Shown: positions 1 to 5,880, numbered from the stretch's first letter. The stretch: 6,339 bases of DNA from Oscillospiraceae bacterium (GCA_016297855.1 JAEDFW010000100.1:1-6339), one strand, 5' to 3'. Notes: a model not told the origin generated them from the sequence alone. A program made the numbers and translations.

Positions 1-26
1 TTTTTTCAGTCACGGCGAAAAAGGGA

Positions 27-55
27 TTGCGCAGCCGAGGGCTTTGTGATATAGT
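27..55 (+). promoter_or_regulatory. Probable sigma-A promoter of the riboswitch operon
   Basis: A -35-like TTGCGC (27-32) and a -10-like TATAGT (50-55) are separated by 17 nt, and TG at 47-48 gives an extended -10 (TGnTATAGT). Transcription would start near 61-63, about 12 nt before the first base of the aptamer P1 stem, which is the expected arrangement for a riboswitch leader. The match is by eye; no other good promoter is seen before the aptamer. The preceding bases 1-26 show no feature I can support. Confidence 0.6.
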
Positions 56-73
56 AAATCCGCAATTGAATAA

Positions 74-256
74 AGCAATCGGTGCCGCTGGCCCGGAAGG
101 GGCAGCGGATAATAGGGAAACAGGTGAAAGGCCTGTACGATCTCGTCACTGTATGCAGGGAACTTGCCGTCTTTGTCAGAAAACGACAGTCACTGAGGAA
201 ACTTGGGAAGACGATGGCATGTGATGATCTGCGAGTCAGGAGACCTGCCGGTTGCT
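74..256 (+). ncRNA. Cobalamin (B12) riboswitch aptamer
   Basis: The hallmark cobalamin-riboswitch elements occur in order. An AATAGGGAA block lies at 111-119, followed by the ACAGG/CCTGT hairpin (120-124/132-136), the CACTGT segment (147-152), and the conserved B12-box core GCGAGTCAGGAGACCTGCC at 231-249. The ends close as P1: 75-82 (GCAATCGG) pairs with 248-255 (CCGGTTGC) over 8 bp with one G-U, extended by A74-T256. The element lies in the 5' leader of the chelatase/transport operon and should bind a cobalamin, lowering expression when B12 is abundant. Whether it prefers adenosyl- or aquo/methylcobalamin cannot be decided by eye. Confidence 0.95.
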
Positions 257-262
257 GGTACA

Positions 263-286
263 GGAATATGGCATCTGCCGTATTTC
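263..286 (+). promoter_or_regulatory. Leader hairpin between aptamer and antiterminator arm
   Basis: Bases 263-272 pair with 277-286 over 10 bp (two G-U wobbles) around the tetraloop ATCT. It sits between aptamer and antiterminator strand and could help position the strand at 288-296. Bases 257-266 also have an alternative 10-bp perfect partner at 377-386, so this hairpin may be conditional. The pairing is seen in the sequence; its role is inferred. Confidence 0.45.
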
Positions 287-287
287 A

Positions 288-341
288 GATCACGAGGACT
301 TGGTCGTACCGCCCCATTTGTTCGGCAGAATTCTCGTGGTC
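288..341 (+). promoter_or_regulatory. Predicted antiterminator pairing of the riboswitch
   Basis: Bases 288-296 (GATCACGAG) pair with 333-341 (CTCGTGGTC) over nine continuous base pairs with one G-U wobble. The right-hand partner overlaps the left arm of the terminator (335-344), so the two structures are mutually exclusive. This is the usual layout of a transcriptional OFF riboswitch: without ligand the antiterminator forms and the operon is read; with cobalamin the terminator forms. I did not find a clear anti-antiterminator strand that links P1 folding to release of 288-296. Confidence 0.6.
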
Positions 342-366
342 ATTCTTTGGAATGGCCACGTTTTTT
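335..366 (+). terminator. Intrinsic terminator of the riboswitch expression platform
   Basis: Bases 335-344 (CGTGGTCATT) pair with 351-360 (AATGGCCACG) over 10 bp with one G-U, around a 6-nt loop, directly followed by six T (361-366). It lies upstream of the first gene and downstream of the cobalamin aptamer, so it is an attenuator rather than the end of a gene. Its left arm competes with the antiterminator at 288-296. Confidence 0.88.
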
Positions 367-394
367 GTGCTGCTGCTTCCTGTACCTGAGTTTG

Positions 395-420
395 CTGATG
401 TAAAAAATTACATACATCAG
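395..420 (+). repeat. A+T-rich inverted repeat in the post-terminator leader
   Basis: Bases 395-402 (CTGATGTA) are perfectly complementary to 413-420 (TACATCAG) around a 10-nt A/T-rich loop. It lies about 30 nt upstream of the Shine-Dalgarno sequence of the chelatase gene and only in read-through transcripts. It could be an mRNA 5'-end structure or a DNA-binding site; nothing in the sequence decides between these. Confidence 0.4.
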
Positions 421-449
421 GACGCGGCATCTGCTGCGCCCAGCAAATG

Positions 450-456
450 AAGGAGG
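450..456 (+). promoter_or_regulatory. Shine-Dalgarno site setting the chelatase start
   Basis: AAGGAGG at 450-456 lies 8 nt before ATG 465. It overlaps and follows the alternative in-frame ATG 447, so translation should begin at 465. The signal peptide then begins with a normal MKTKK n-region. Confidence 0.85.
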
Positions 457-464
457 AAAATCCT

Positions 465-1469
465 ATGAAAACGAAAAAGCTGCTGGCATTGCTGTTGGCC
501 GCTGTCATGCTGGTTTCCGTACTGGCAGGCTGCGCAGAGAAAGCAGAAACGCCCGCGAATGACAATCCCGCCGAGACACAGACGCCGGATGCTACTCCAG
601 AGCCGGTCGAGGCCGATGATGAAGACGAAGAAGACTACACCACCGGCGACGCGTCTTTGGACAATCCCCGCAATCAGGACGACATCGGCGAAAACGAGCT
701 GCTGGTGATCAGCTTCGGCACCAGCTTCAACGACAACCGCCGTCTGACCATCGGCGCCATTGAGGCCGCCATGGAGGAGGCTTTCCCGGAATACTCCGTC
801 CGCAGAGGCTTTACCAGCCAGATCATCATTGACCATGTGCTGCGCCGCGATGGTGAGGTCATCGATAATGTCGGTGAGGCGCTTGATCGCGCGGTTGCCA
901 ACGGCGTCAAGAATCTGGTCATCCAGCCCACGCATCTGATGGACGGCTTTGAGTACAACGACGTGGTGAACGAAGTTGCCCAGTATGCCGACGCTTTTGA
1001 ACGTCTCAGCATCGGCGCGCCGCTTCTGACCTCGGACGAGGACTTCCAGATCGTCATGGAAGCGGTCGTGGAGGCCACCGCCGCCTATGACGACGGCAAG
1101 ACCGCCATCTGCTTCATGGGTCACGGCACGGAAGCCGACTCCAACGGCGTGTATGCCAAGATGCAGAAGCTTCTGACCGACAGCGGCTACGTCAACTACT
1201 TTGTCGGCACTGTGGAAGCCGAGCCCACGCTGGATGACGTGCTTGCCGCAGTACAGGCAGGCAATTATGAGCGCGTCGTTCTGCGGCCGCTGATGATTGT
1301 GGCAGGCGATCACGCCAACAACGACATGGCCGGTGACGAAGAGGACTCCTGGAAGACTGTCTTTGAGGCCGCAGGTTATGAAGTGGAGTGCCTGGTGGAA
1401 GGCCTCGGCAGTCTGGAGCCCATCCAGAAGCTGCTCGTTGCCCACGCGCAGGCGGCCATGGCGCAATAA
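465..1469 (+). CDS. cbiK: Lipoprotein CbiK-type sirohydrochlorin cobaltochelatase
   Basis: The 334-residue product belongs to the CbiK family of anaerobic chelatases, which insert Co(II) into sirohydrochlorin in cobalamin synthesis; related class II chelatases handle iron. The chelatase domain starts near residue 79 (LLVISFGTSFND). The three metal-site residues known from Salmonella CbiK appear conserved: H220 in FMGHGTE, E251 in GTVEAEP and H283 in VAGDHANNDMAGDEEDSWK. Unlike the cytosolic enzyme of about 264 residues, this one has a lipoprotein signal peptide (MKTKK, hydrophobic core, lipobox LAGC with C23) and a low-complexity Pro/Thr/acidic linker (about 27-73), so it should be tethered outside the membrane. 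ATG 465 is chosen for its Shine-Dalgarno site. It is the first gene of a B12-riboswitch operon with an ABC importer. A surface role in cobalt or tetrapyrrole capture rather than ordinary cytosolic biosynthesis is inferred. The family call is firm; substrate and metal are not. Confidence 0.92.
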   Translation: MKTKKLLALLLAAVMLVSVLAGCAEKAETPANDNPAETQTPDATPEPVEADDEDEEDYTTGDASLDNPRNQDDIGENELLVISFGTSFNDNRRLTIGAIEAAMEEAFPEYSVRRGFTSQIIIDHVLRRDGEVIDNVGEALDRAVANGVKNLVIQPTHLMDGFEYNDVVNEVAQYADAFERLSIGAPLLTSDEDFQIVMEAVVEATAAYDDGKTAICFMGHGTEADSNGVYAKMQKLLTDSGYVNYFVGTVEAEPTLDDVLAAVQAGNYERVVLRPLMIVAGDHANNDMAGDEEDSWKTVFEAAGYEVECLVEGLGSLEPIQKLLVAHAQAAMAQ

Positions 1470-1477
1470 GAATCACG

Positions 1478-1510
1478 GCATGCTCGTACCCCGGCGGGGT
1501 ACGAGCATGC
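1478..1510 (+). repeat. Perfect 15-bp intercistronic hairpin
   Basis: Bases 1478-1492 (GCATGCTCGTACCCC) are perfectly complementary to 1496-1510 around a 3-nt loop. The hairpin begins 8 nt after the chelatase stop and ends 29 nt before the next start. No T-run follows on either strand (GTACAGAC on the plus side), so it is not a normal intrinsic terminator. It more likely blocks 3' exonucleases or sets the ratio of chelatase mRNA to downstream mRNA (inference). Confidence 0.75.
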
Positions 1511-1524
1511 GTACAGACAACATG

Positions 1525-1542
1525 AGAAGGTGTAAAAAATTG
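1525..1542 (+). promoter_or_regulatory. Shine-Dalgarno site selecting a TTG start
   Basis: AGAAGGTG at 1525-1532 lies 7 nt before TTG 1540-1542. The in-frame ATG 1522 overlaps this site and has no site of its own. TTG gives the compact lipoprotein leader MKKLRILLS, whereas ATG 1522 adds six residues. Confidence 0.75.
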
Positions 1543-2496
1543 AAAAAGCTGAGAATTCTTTTGAGCATCGCTCTGCTTGCGGCGATGCTGCTGAGCGTTG
1601 GCTGCAGCGCGGATACGACCACGGATGCCATGCAGCCGCAGGTTACGGAGAACACGCCCGCCGAAGCGCCGGAAACACAAATGCCGGCAGAGGAAACGCC
1701 CGCGCAGACCGGCAGTCAGGTGGCGGATGCAAGCCAGATGGCCCCGGTGGAGGACGTGGTGGAAGACGGGATGGTTCCCATCAGCGGCGATTGCCTGCAG
1801 GACGGCGTTTATACCGTCACCGTGGATTCCAGTTCGTCCATGTTCAAGATTACACAATGCGAGCTGACGGTGGAAAACGGTCAAATGAACGCTGTCATGC
1901 ATATGGGCGGCACGGGCTATCTGAGGGTGTTTTTGGGCAGTGCCGAGCAGGCTGCAGCGGCCGATGAGGACGCGTGCATTGCGTTCGAGGAACAGGCGGA
2001 CGGAACACACACCTTCACCATCCCCGTAGAGGCGCTGGACATGGGCATTGCCTGCGCGGCCTACAGCAAAAACAAGGAGCTGTGGTATGACCGGACGCTG
2101 GTCTTCCGCGCCGACTCCCTGCCCAGAGACGCTTTTGCTTCCGATGTGTTCGTCACGGCGGAAAGCCTGGGACTTGCCGACGGGAATTACACCGTGGAAG
2201 TGCGGCTGGAGGGCGGCTCCGGCAAGGCCAGCGTGGAATCACCAGCGAAGCTCCGTGTGGAAGACGGCGCTGCCTACGCAACGATTGTCTGGAGCAGCTC
2301 GAATTACGACTATATGCGGCTGGACGATGAGAAATATCTTCCCCTCAACACCGAGGGCAACTCCGTTTTTGAGGTTCCCGTCATTGCCTTTGACAGCAAA
2401 GTTACCTATTTTGCCGACACCACAGCCATGAGCACGCCCCATGAGATCGAGTACACGCTGTATTTCGATGCTGCCACCATAGCGGAAGCGGAATGA
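1540..2496 (+). CDS. Two-domain NEAT-like surface lipoprotein
   Basis: The 318-residue product starts with a lipoprotein signal (MKKLRILLS, hydrophobic core, SVGC with C22), followed by a Pro/Thr/Gln/Glu linker (about 25-75). Two beta-rich domains follow, about 80-193 and 208-313. By hand they align as diverged copies: both open with L-x-DG-x-YTV-x-V, then have an L-x-VE(N/D)G strand, an F-x-(I/V)PV-x-A-x-D segment and a final Y-x-x-TL-x-F strand. The second resembles NEAT haem-binding domains in layout: GKASVESPAKLRVEDG like the NEAT SMA-x-x-Y...PA-x-V-x-x-DG stretch, and HEIEYTLYFD where NEAT domains carry the haem Tyr strand. The classic YxxxY motif is not clear, so ligand binding is unproven. 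I know no assigned function. Position between a surface chelatase and a substrate-binding protein suggests it binds or relays the same substrate. The stop overlaps the next start (ATGA). Confidence 0.8.
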   Translation: MKKLRILLSIALLAAMLLSVGCSADTTTDAMQPQVTENTPAEAPETQMPAEETPAQTGSQVADASQMAPVEDVVEDGMVPISGDCLQDGVYTVTVDSSSSMFKITQCELTVENGQMNAVMHMGGTGYLRVFLGSAEQAAAADEDACIAFEEQADGTHTFTIPVEALDMGIACAAYSKNKELWYDRTLVFRADSLPRDAFASDVFVTAESLGLADGNYTVEVRLEGGSGKASVESPAKLRVEDGAAYATIVWSSSNYDYMRLDDEKYLPLNTEGNSVFEVPVIAFDSKVTYFADTTAMSTPHEIEYTLYFDAATIAEAE

Positions 2497-3629
2497 GAAA
2501 GCACGTCATATGGCTTCTGGTCCTGCTGCTTCTGCTGTGCGGCTGCGCCCGTCAGGATGCGGCACAGGCACAATCTGACGCGGAAGTGACGTGGCAGGCA
2601 TTGGAGCCGGAGCACAGCATGGAACTGCTCTATGCCGATCAGTTTGGCGTGGATTATTTCGCCGGTGGTTATAAAGTGATTACCATCGGAGCAGGCGACG
2701 TCTACCTGGTTGTTCCGGGAGGCGCGGCCGTTCCATCCGGTATTCCGGAAAACGTTGCCGTTCTGAAGCAGCCGCTGGATCATATTTACCTGGTCGCCAC
2801 CTCCGCGATGGATCTGTTCCGGGAGCTGGACGCGCTGGACACCATCACCCTCACCGGAACCGACGCCGACGGATGGTATATTGAGGAGGCCAAAGCGGCC
2901 ATGCGGGCGGGCACAATCGCCTACGCGGGCAAGTACAGCGCACCGGACTATGAGCGGATTCTGGCGGACGGCTGCGATCTGGCGGTGGAATCCACCATGA
3001 TTTATCACACGCCGGAGGTAAAGGAGCAGTTGGAGCGGCTGGGCGTGCCGGTACTGGTGGAACGCTCCAGCTATGAAAGCCATCCGCTGGGCCGCATGGA
3101 GTGGCTCAAGCTGTACGCTGCGCTTCTGAACAAAGAGACGGAAGCGGAAGCATATTTTTCCGGGCTCATGGAAACACTGACGCCTATTCTGTCGCAGGAA
3201 AACACCGGCAAAACCGTGGCATTTTTCTACATTACCTCCGCCGGCGCGGTCAATGTCCGCCGGTCGGGAGATTACATCGCCAAGTCCATCAGTCTGGCCG
3301 GAGGCCAGTATCTGCCCCGGAATACAGCCTCGGATGAAAACGCGCAATCCACCATGAACATGCAGATGGAGTCTTTCTACGCCGAGGCCCGGGACGCGGA
3401 TGTGCTGATTTACAACAGCACCATCGACGGTGAGCTGCAGACCATCGACCAGCTGCTGTCCAAAAGTGAGCTGCTGAAGGATTTTAAGGCTGTAGAAACC
3501 GGAAATGTCTGGTGCACCGGCAAGAACCTGTTCCAGCAGAGTCTGGGGCTGGGAAGTCTCATCACTGACATCAACGCCATTCTGACGGAAGAGGATCCTG
3601 AAACGGTCTTTCTGTACCGTCTTGGCTGA
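2493..3629 (+). CDS. ABC importer substrate-binding lipoprotein (BtuF/FepB-like)
   Basis: The 378-residue product is a cluster A-I/class III periplasmic-type binding protein, as used for ferric siderophores, haem and cobalamin. It has a lipoprotein signal (MRKHVIWLL, Leu-rich core, LCGC with C18). The N-lobe contains VAVLKQPLDHIYLVATSAMDLFREL (about 87-111, given in two parts: VAVLKQPLDHIY, then LVATSAMDLFREL). A middle segment has DLAVEST, LERLGVPVLVERSSYESHPLGRMEW and a long linking helix; the E in GRMEW is at a position often used to contact the permease. The C-lobe contains the family's GD-Y-x-AKSIS-LAGG stretch. The start overlaps the previous stop as ATGA, implying translational coupling; the upstream site (GGAAGCGGA) is weak. 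It should deliver substrate to the permease encoded next. Substrate cannot be read from the sequence; cobalamin-type, cobalt-porphyrin, haem or siderophore are all possible, the riboswitch favouring a cobalt-related one. Confidence 0.88.
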   Translation: MRKHVIWLLVLLLLLCGCARQDAAQAQSDAEVTWQALEPEHSMELLYADQFGVDYFAGGYKVITIGAGDVYLVVPGGAAVPSGIPENVAVLKQPLDHIYLVATSAMDLFRELDALDTITLTGTDADGWYIEEAKAAMRAGTIAYAGKYSAPDYERILADGCDLAVESTMIYHTPEVKEQLERLGVPVLVERSSYESHPLGRMEWLKLYAALLNKETEAEAYFSGLMETLTPILSQENTGKTVAFFYITSAGAVNVRRSGDYIAKSISLAGGQYLPRNTASDENAQSTMNMQMESFYAEARDADVLIYNSTIDGELQTIDQLLSKSELLKDFKAVETGNVWCTGKNLFQQSLGLGSLITDINAILTEEDPETVFLYRLG

Positions 3630-3639
3630 ACGCCTGAGC

Positions 3640-3667
3640 CCTCGCGCCCGCTCAAAGCGGCGCGAGG
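3640..3667 (+). repeat. Intercistronic GC-rich hairpin
   Basis: Bases 3640-3648 (CCTCGCGCC) pair perfectly with 3659-3667, with three further pairs inside past a bulged C (3650-3652/3656-3658). It begins 11 nt after the stop of the binding-protein gene. Only TGTTATGC follows, so it is at best a weak terminator; mRNA stabilisation of the upstream lipoprotein messages is more likely (inference). Confidence 0.6.
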
Positions 3668-3669
3668 TG

Positions 3670-3699
3670 TTATGCATTTGCTCGCAGGAACAATATAAT
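3670..3699 (+). promoter_or_regulatory. Possible internal promoter before the permease
   Basis: TATAAT at 3694-3699 matches the -10 consensus exactly. A -35 is poor: TTATGC at 3670-3675 with an 18-nt spacer is the best I see. It would start transcription about 35 nt before the permease ATG and let permease and ATPase be made independently of the riboswitch. Weak evidence. Confidence 0.25.
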
Positions 3700-3741
3700 A
3701 ACCAGTCCGCTCGCGTCAGCACCTGTACAGGAGGAGCCTTT

Positions 3742-4761
3742 ATGAAACATGTCCGTTCCAGATACTGCGCCGCCTTTGTCTTTCTGGCGGCGCTTTTGGC
3801 TGCGCTGCTGATCTGGAATATCAACGCCGGCAGCGTCAGCCTTTCTGTACGCGAGATCCTTTCCATTCTCGCGGCAAAGGGGCGCGGCAGCACCAATTTT
3901 AATATTGTATGGAATATTCGGCTGCCTCGGATTCTGGAGGCCATACTGCTGGGCGGTGCGCTGTCGGTGTCCGGCTTTCTGCTGCAGACGTTCTTCGCCA
4001 ATCCCATCGCCGGGCCCTTTGTGCTGGGGATTTCCTCCGGCGCCAAGCTGACCGTGTCTTTGACCATGGTTTTTTTGATGAGCCGTGGGCTGGTCTCAAA
4101 CTCCCTGTCGCTCATTGGATCGGCCTTTGCCGGTTCCATGCTGTCCATGGGCTTTATCCTGCTGATCTCGCAGCGGGTCAAAAAAATGTCCCTGCTGGTG
4201 ATCTGCGGCGTGATGATCGGCTATATCTGCTCGGCGGTTACGGATTTTGTGGTGACCTTTGCCGAGGACTCCAACATTGTCAACCTCCACAACTGGTCGA
4301 TGGGCAGCTTTTCCGGTGTGTCGTGGGATCAGGTGGCGGTTATGGCCGTGGTGGTCGGCGCTGCCATGCTGCTGAGCTTCCTTCTTTCCAAGCCTATCGG
4401 CGCATACCAGATGGGTGAGGTTTACGCCCAGAACATGGGCGTCAACATCCAGGCCTTCCGTGTGACGCTGATCCTGCTTTCCAGCGTTCTGTCCGCCTGC
4501 GTCACCGCGTTTGCAGGTCCCATCTCCTTCGTGGGCATTGCGGTGCCGCATCTGATCAAGAGCCTTTTTGGCACGGCAAAACCTTTGATCGTGCTGCCCG
4601 CCTGTTTTTTGGGCGGGGCCGTATTCTGTCTGTTCTGCGACCTGCTGGCCAGAACGCTTTTTGCCCCCACGGAGCTGAGCATCAGCTCCGTTACCGCAGT
4701 CTTCGGCGCGCCCATCGTTATTTTCATGATGCTTTCCCGCCAGACAAAAAACCATATGTGA
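3742..4761 (+). CDS. BtuC/FecCD-family ABC permease
   Basis: The 339-residue product is a very hydrophobic integral membrane protein of normal length for the FecCD/BtuC family, which forms ten-helix homodimers or heterodimers for siderophore, haem or cobalamin import. Visible family marks are RLPRI (60-64), the GGALSVSGFLLQTFFANPIA stretch (71-90) followed by GPFVLGISSGA, and the ATPase-contact/late-helix region FAGPISFVGIAVPHLIKSL (257-275). ATG 3742 is chosen because AGGAGGAG (3729-3736) lies just upstream and the first membrane segment then begins after a short basic MKHVRSRY. The frame stays open 40 codons further upstream, but that extension has no ribosome site and runs through the intercistronic hairpin. 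Only one permease gene is present, so a homodimer is likely. It ends 11 nt before the ATPase start. Confidence 0.93.
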   Translation: MKHVRSRYCAAFVFLAALLAALLIWNINAGSVSLSVREILSILAAKGRGSTNFNIVWNIRLPRILEAILLGGALSVSGFLLQTFFANPIAGPFVLGISSGAKLTVSLTMVFLMSRGLVSNSLSLIGSAFAGSMLSMGFILLISQRVKKMSLLVICGVMIGYICSAVTDFVVTFAEDSNIVNLHNWSMGSFSGVSWDQVAVMAVVVGAAMLLSFLLSKPIGAYQMGEVYAQNMGVNIQAFRVTLILLSSVLSACVTAFAGPISFVGIAVPHLIKSLFGTAKPLIVLPACFLGGAVFCLFCDLLARTLFAPTELSISSVTAVFGAPIVIFMMLSRQTKNHM

Positions 4762-4772
4762 GGAGAGACAGC

Positions 4773-5876
4773 ATGGACGAATATATCCTCCATACCGAGC
4801 AGATGGCTGTGGGCTACAACGGCAGGCCGCTGATTTCTGACATCACGCTGCACCTGCGGCGCGGGCAGATCATGACGCTCATCGGCCCCAACGGTTCGGG
4901 AAAATCCACCATTCTCAAAAGCATCATTCACCAGCTGCGTCTTCTGGGCGGCACGGTCTATCTGGATGGGCGCTCCATGGCCCGGATGACGGAACATGAC
5001 GTGGCTACGCGCATGTCGGTGCTGATGACGGAGCGGGTGCGGCCGGAGCTGATGAGCTGTGAGGACGTGGTGGCTACGGGGCGCTATCCCTACACCGGTC
5101 GTCTGGGCATCCTGACGGCGGCAGACCGGGAAAAGGTCCAGGGCGCACTGGCGCTGGTGCATGGAACGGAGCTCGCCGACCGGAGTTTTTCAGAGATCAG
5201 CGACGGCCAGCGGCAGAGAATCCTGCTGGCCCGCGCGTTGTGCCAGGAACCGGAGGTGCTGGTTCTGGACGAGCCGACCTCTTTTCTTGACATCCGGCAC
5301 AAGCTGGAGCTGCTGGATATTCTCAAGGATATGGTTCGTCAGAGGCAGCTGGCCGTGCTGCTCTCGCTGCATGAGCTGGATTTGGCGCAGAAGGTGTCTG
5401 ATTACGTGGTCTGTGTCAACGGACAGAGCATTGCGCGCTGCGGAACACCGGAGGAAATCTTTACCGCCGACTATATTGAAACGCTCTATGGAATCTGCCG
5501 CGGCAGCTACAACGCGGATTTTGGCTGTGTGGAGCTGGAACCGGCATCCGGCGCGCCACAGGTCTTTGTCATCGGCGGCAGCGGCAGCGGTATCCCTGTT
5601 TACCGGCAGCTTCAACGGCGCGGCATTCCTTTCGCCGCCGGCGTGCTCCATGAAAACGATTTGGACTATCCCGTGGCAAAGTCCCTGGCCGCAGTGCTCA
5701 TCACAGAGCGGCCGTTTTCCCCCATTTCAGAGGAAGCATTTGAAAGGGCAGAGGCCTGCATGAAAGCCTGCCCGGAGGTGCTGTGCCCATTGAAAGCGTT
5801 CGGACCAATGAACGAGAAGAATCGTCTGCTCCGCAGCCTTGCAAGTCAAAGCGGGACGCTGCGCACTGATAATTGA
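4773..5876 (+). CDS. FecE/BtuD-type ABC ATPase with C-terminal extra domain
   Basis: The 367-residue product powers the importer. Residues 1-250 are the nucleotide-binding domain: Walker A GPNGSGKST (38-46), signature ISDGQ (142-146, in place of LSGGQ), Walker B VLVLDEP (162-168), D-loop SFLD (170-173) and switch His H200 in SLHELD. At the Q-loop position the usual Gln appears replaced (VLMTERV, probably E87). The following ELMSCEDVVATGRYPYTG matches FecE-type ATPases. Residues about 258-357 form an extra domain of unknown role that opens with a glycine-rich VFVIGGSGSGIP resembling a Rossmann-like first strand and loop, and carries C329, C333 and C338. FecE/BtuD proteins usually end near 250-270 residues. 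ATG 4773 is chosen for AGGAGA (4761-4766); GTG 4758 lacks a site and overlaps the permease stop. Last gene of the operon. Confidence 0.93.
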   Translation: MDEYILHTEQMAVGYNGRPLISDITLHLRRGQIMTLIGPNGSGKSTILKSIIHQLRLLGGTVYLDGRSMARMTEHDVATRMSVLMTERVRPELMSCEDVVATGRYPYTGRLGILTAADREKVQGALALVHGTELADRSFSEISDGQRQRILLARALCQEPEVLVLDEPTSFLDIRHKLELLDILKDMVRQRQLAVLLSLHELDLAQKVSDYVVCVNGQSIARCGTPEEIFTADYIETLYGICRGSYNADFGCVELEPASGAPQVFVIGGSGSGIPVYRQLQRRGIPFAAGVLHENDLDYPVAKSLAAVLITERPFSPISEEAFERAEACMKACPEVLCPLKAFGPMNEKNRLLRSLASQSGTLRTDN

Positions 5877-5880
5877 ATGC

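Noticed and set aside
27..450. Short plus-strand frames in the leader
   Set aside because: They run through the cobalamin aptamer, antiterminator and terminator, have no convincing ribosome site, and resemble no protein.
447..464. ATG 447 as the chelatase start
   Set aside because: It would place the start before its own AAGGAGG site; ATG 465 has the correct spacing and a better signal peptide.
417..1466. Minus-strand open frame of 349 codons
   Set aside because: It is exactly opposite the well-supported chelatase gene and looks like an antisense shadow.
1478..1510. Hairpin after cbiK as an intrinsic terminator
   Set aside because: No T-run follows on either strand, so termination by the standard mechanism is unlikely.
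1297..1539. Upstream in-frame start of the NEAT-like lipoprotein gene
   Set aside because: The extension overlaps the chelatase gene and hairpin and would bury the signal peptide; TTG 1540 has a well-spaced ribosome site.
2406..4181. Long minus-strand open frame of 591 codons
   Set aside because: It lies opposite the substrate-binding and permease genes, which match known families. Its translation shows no recognisable domain and is rich in Arg, His and Gln as expected for an antisense shadow in G+C-rich DNA.
4758..4772. GTG 4758 as the ATPase start
   Set aside because: No ribosome site precedes it, and AGGAGA at 4761-4766 is correctly spaced for ATG 4773.
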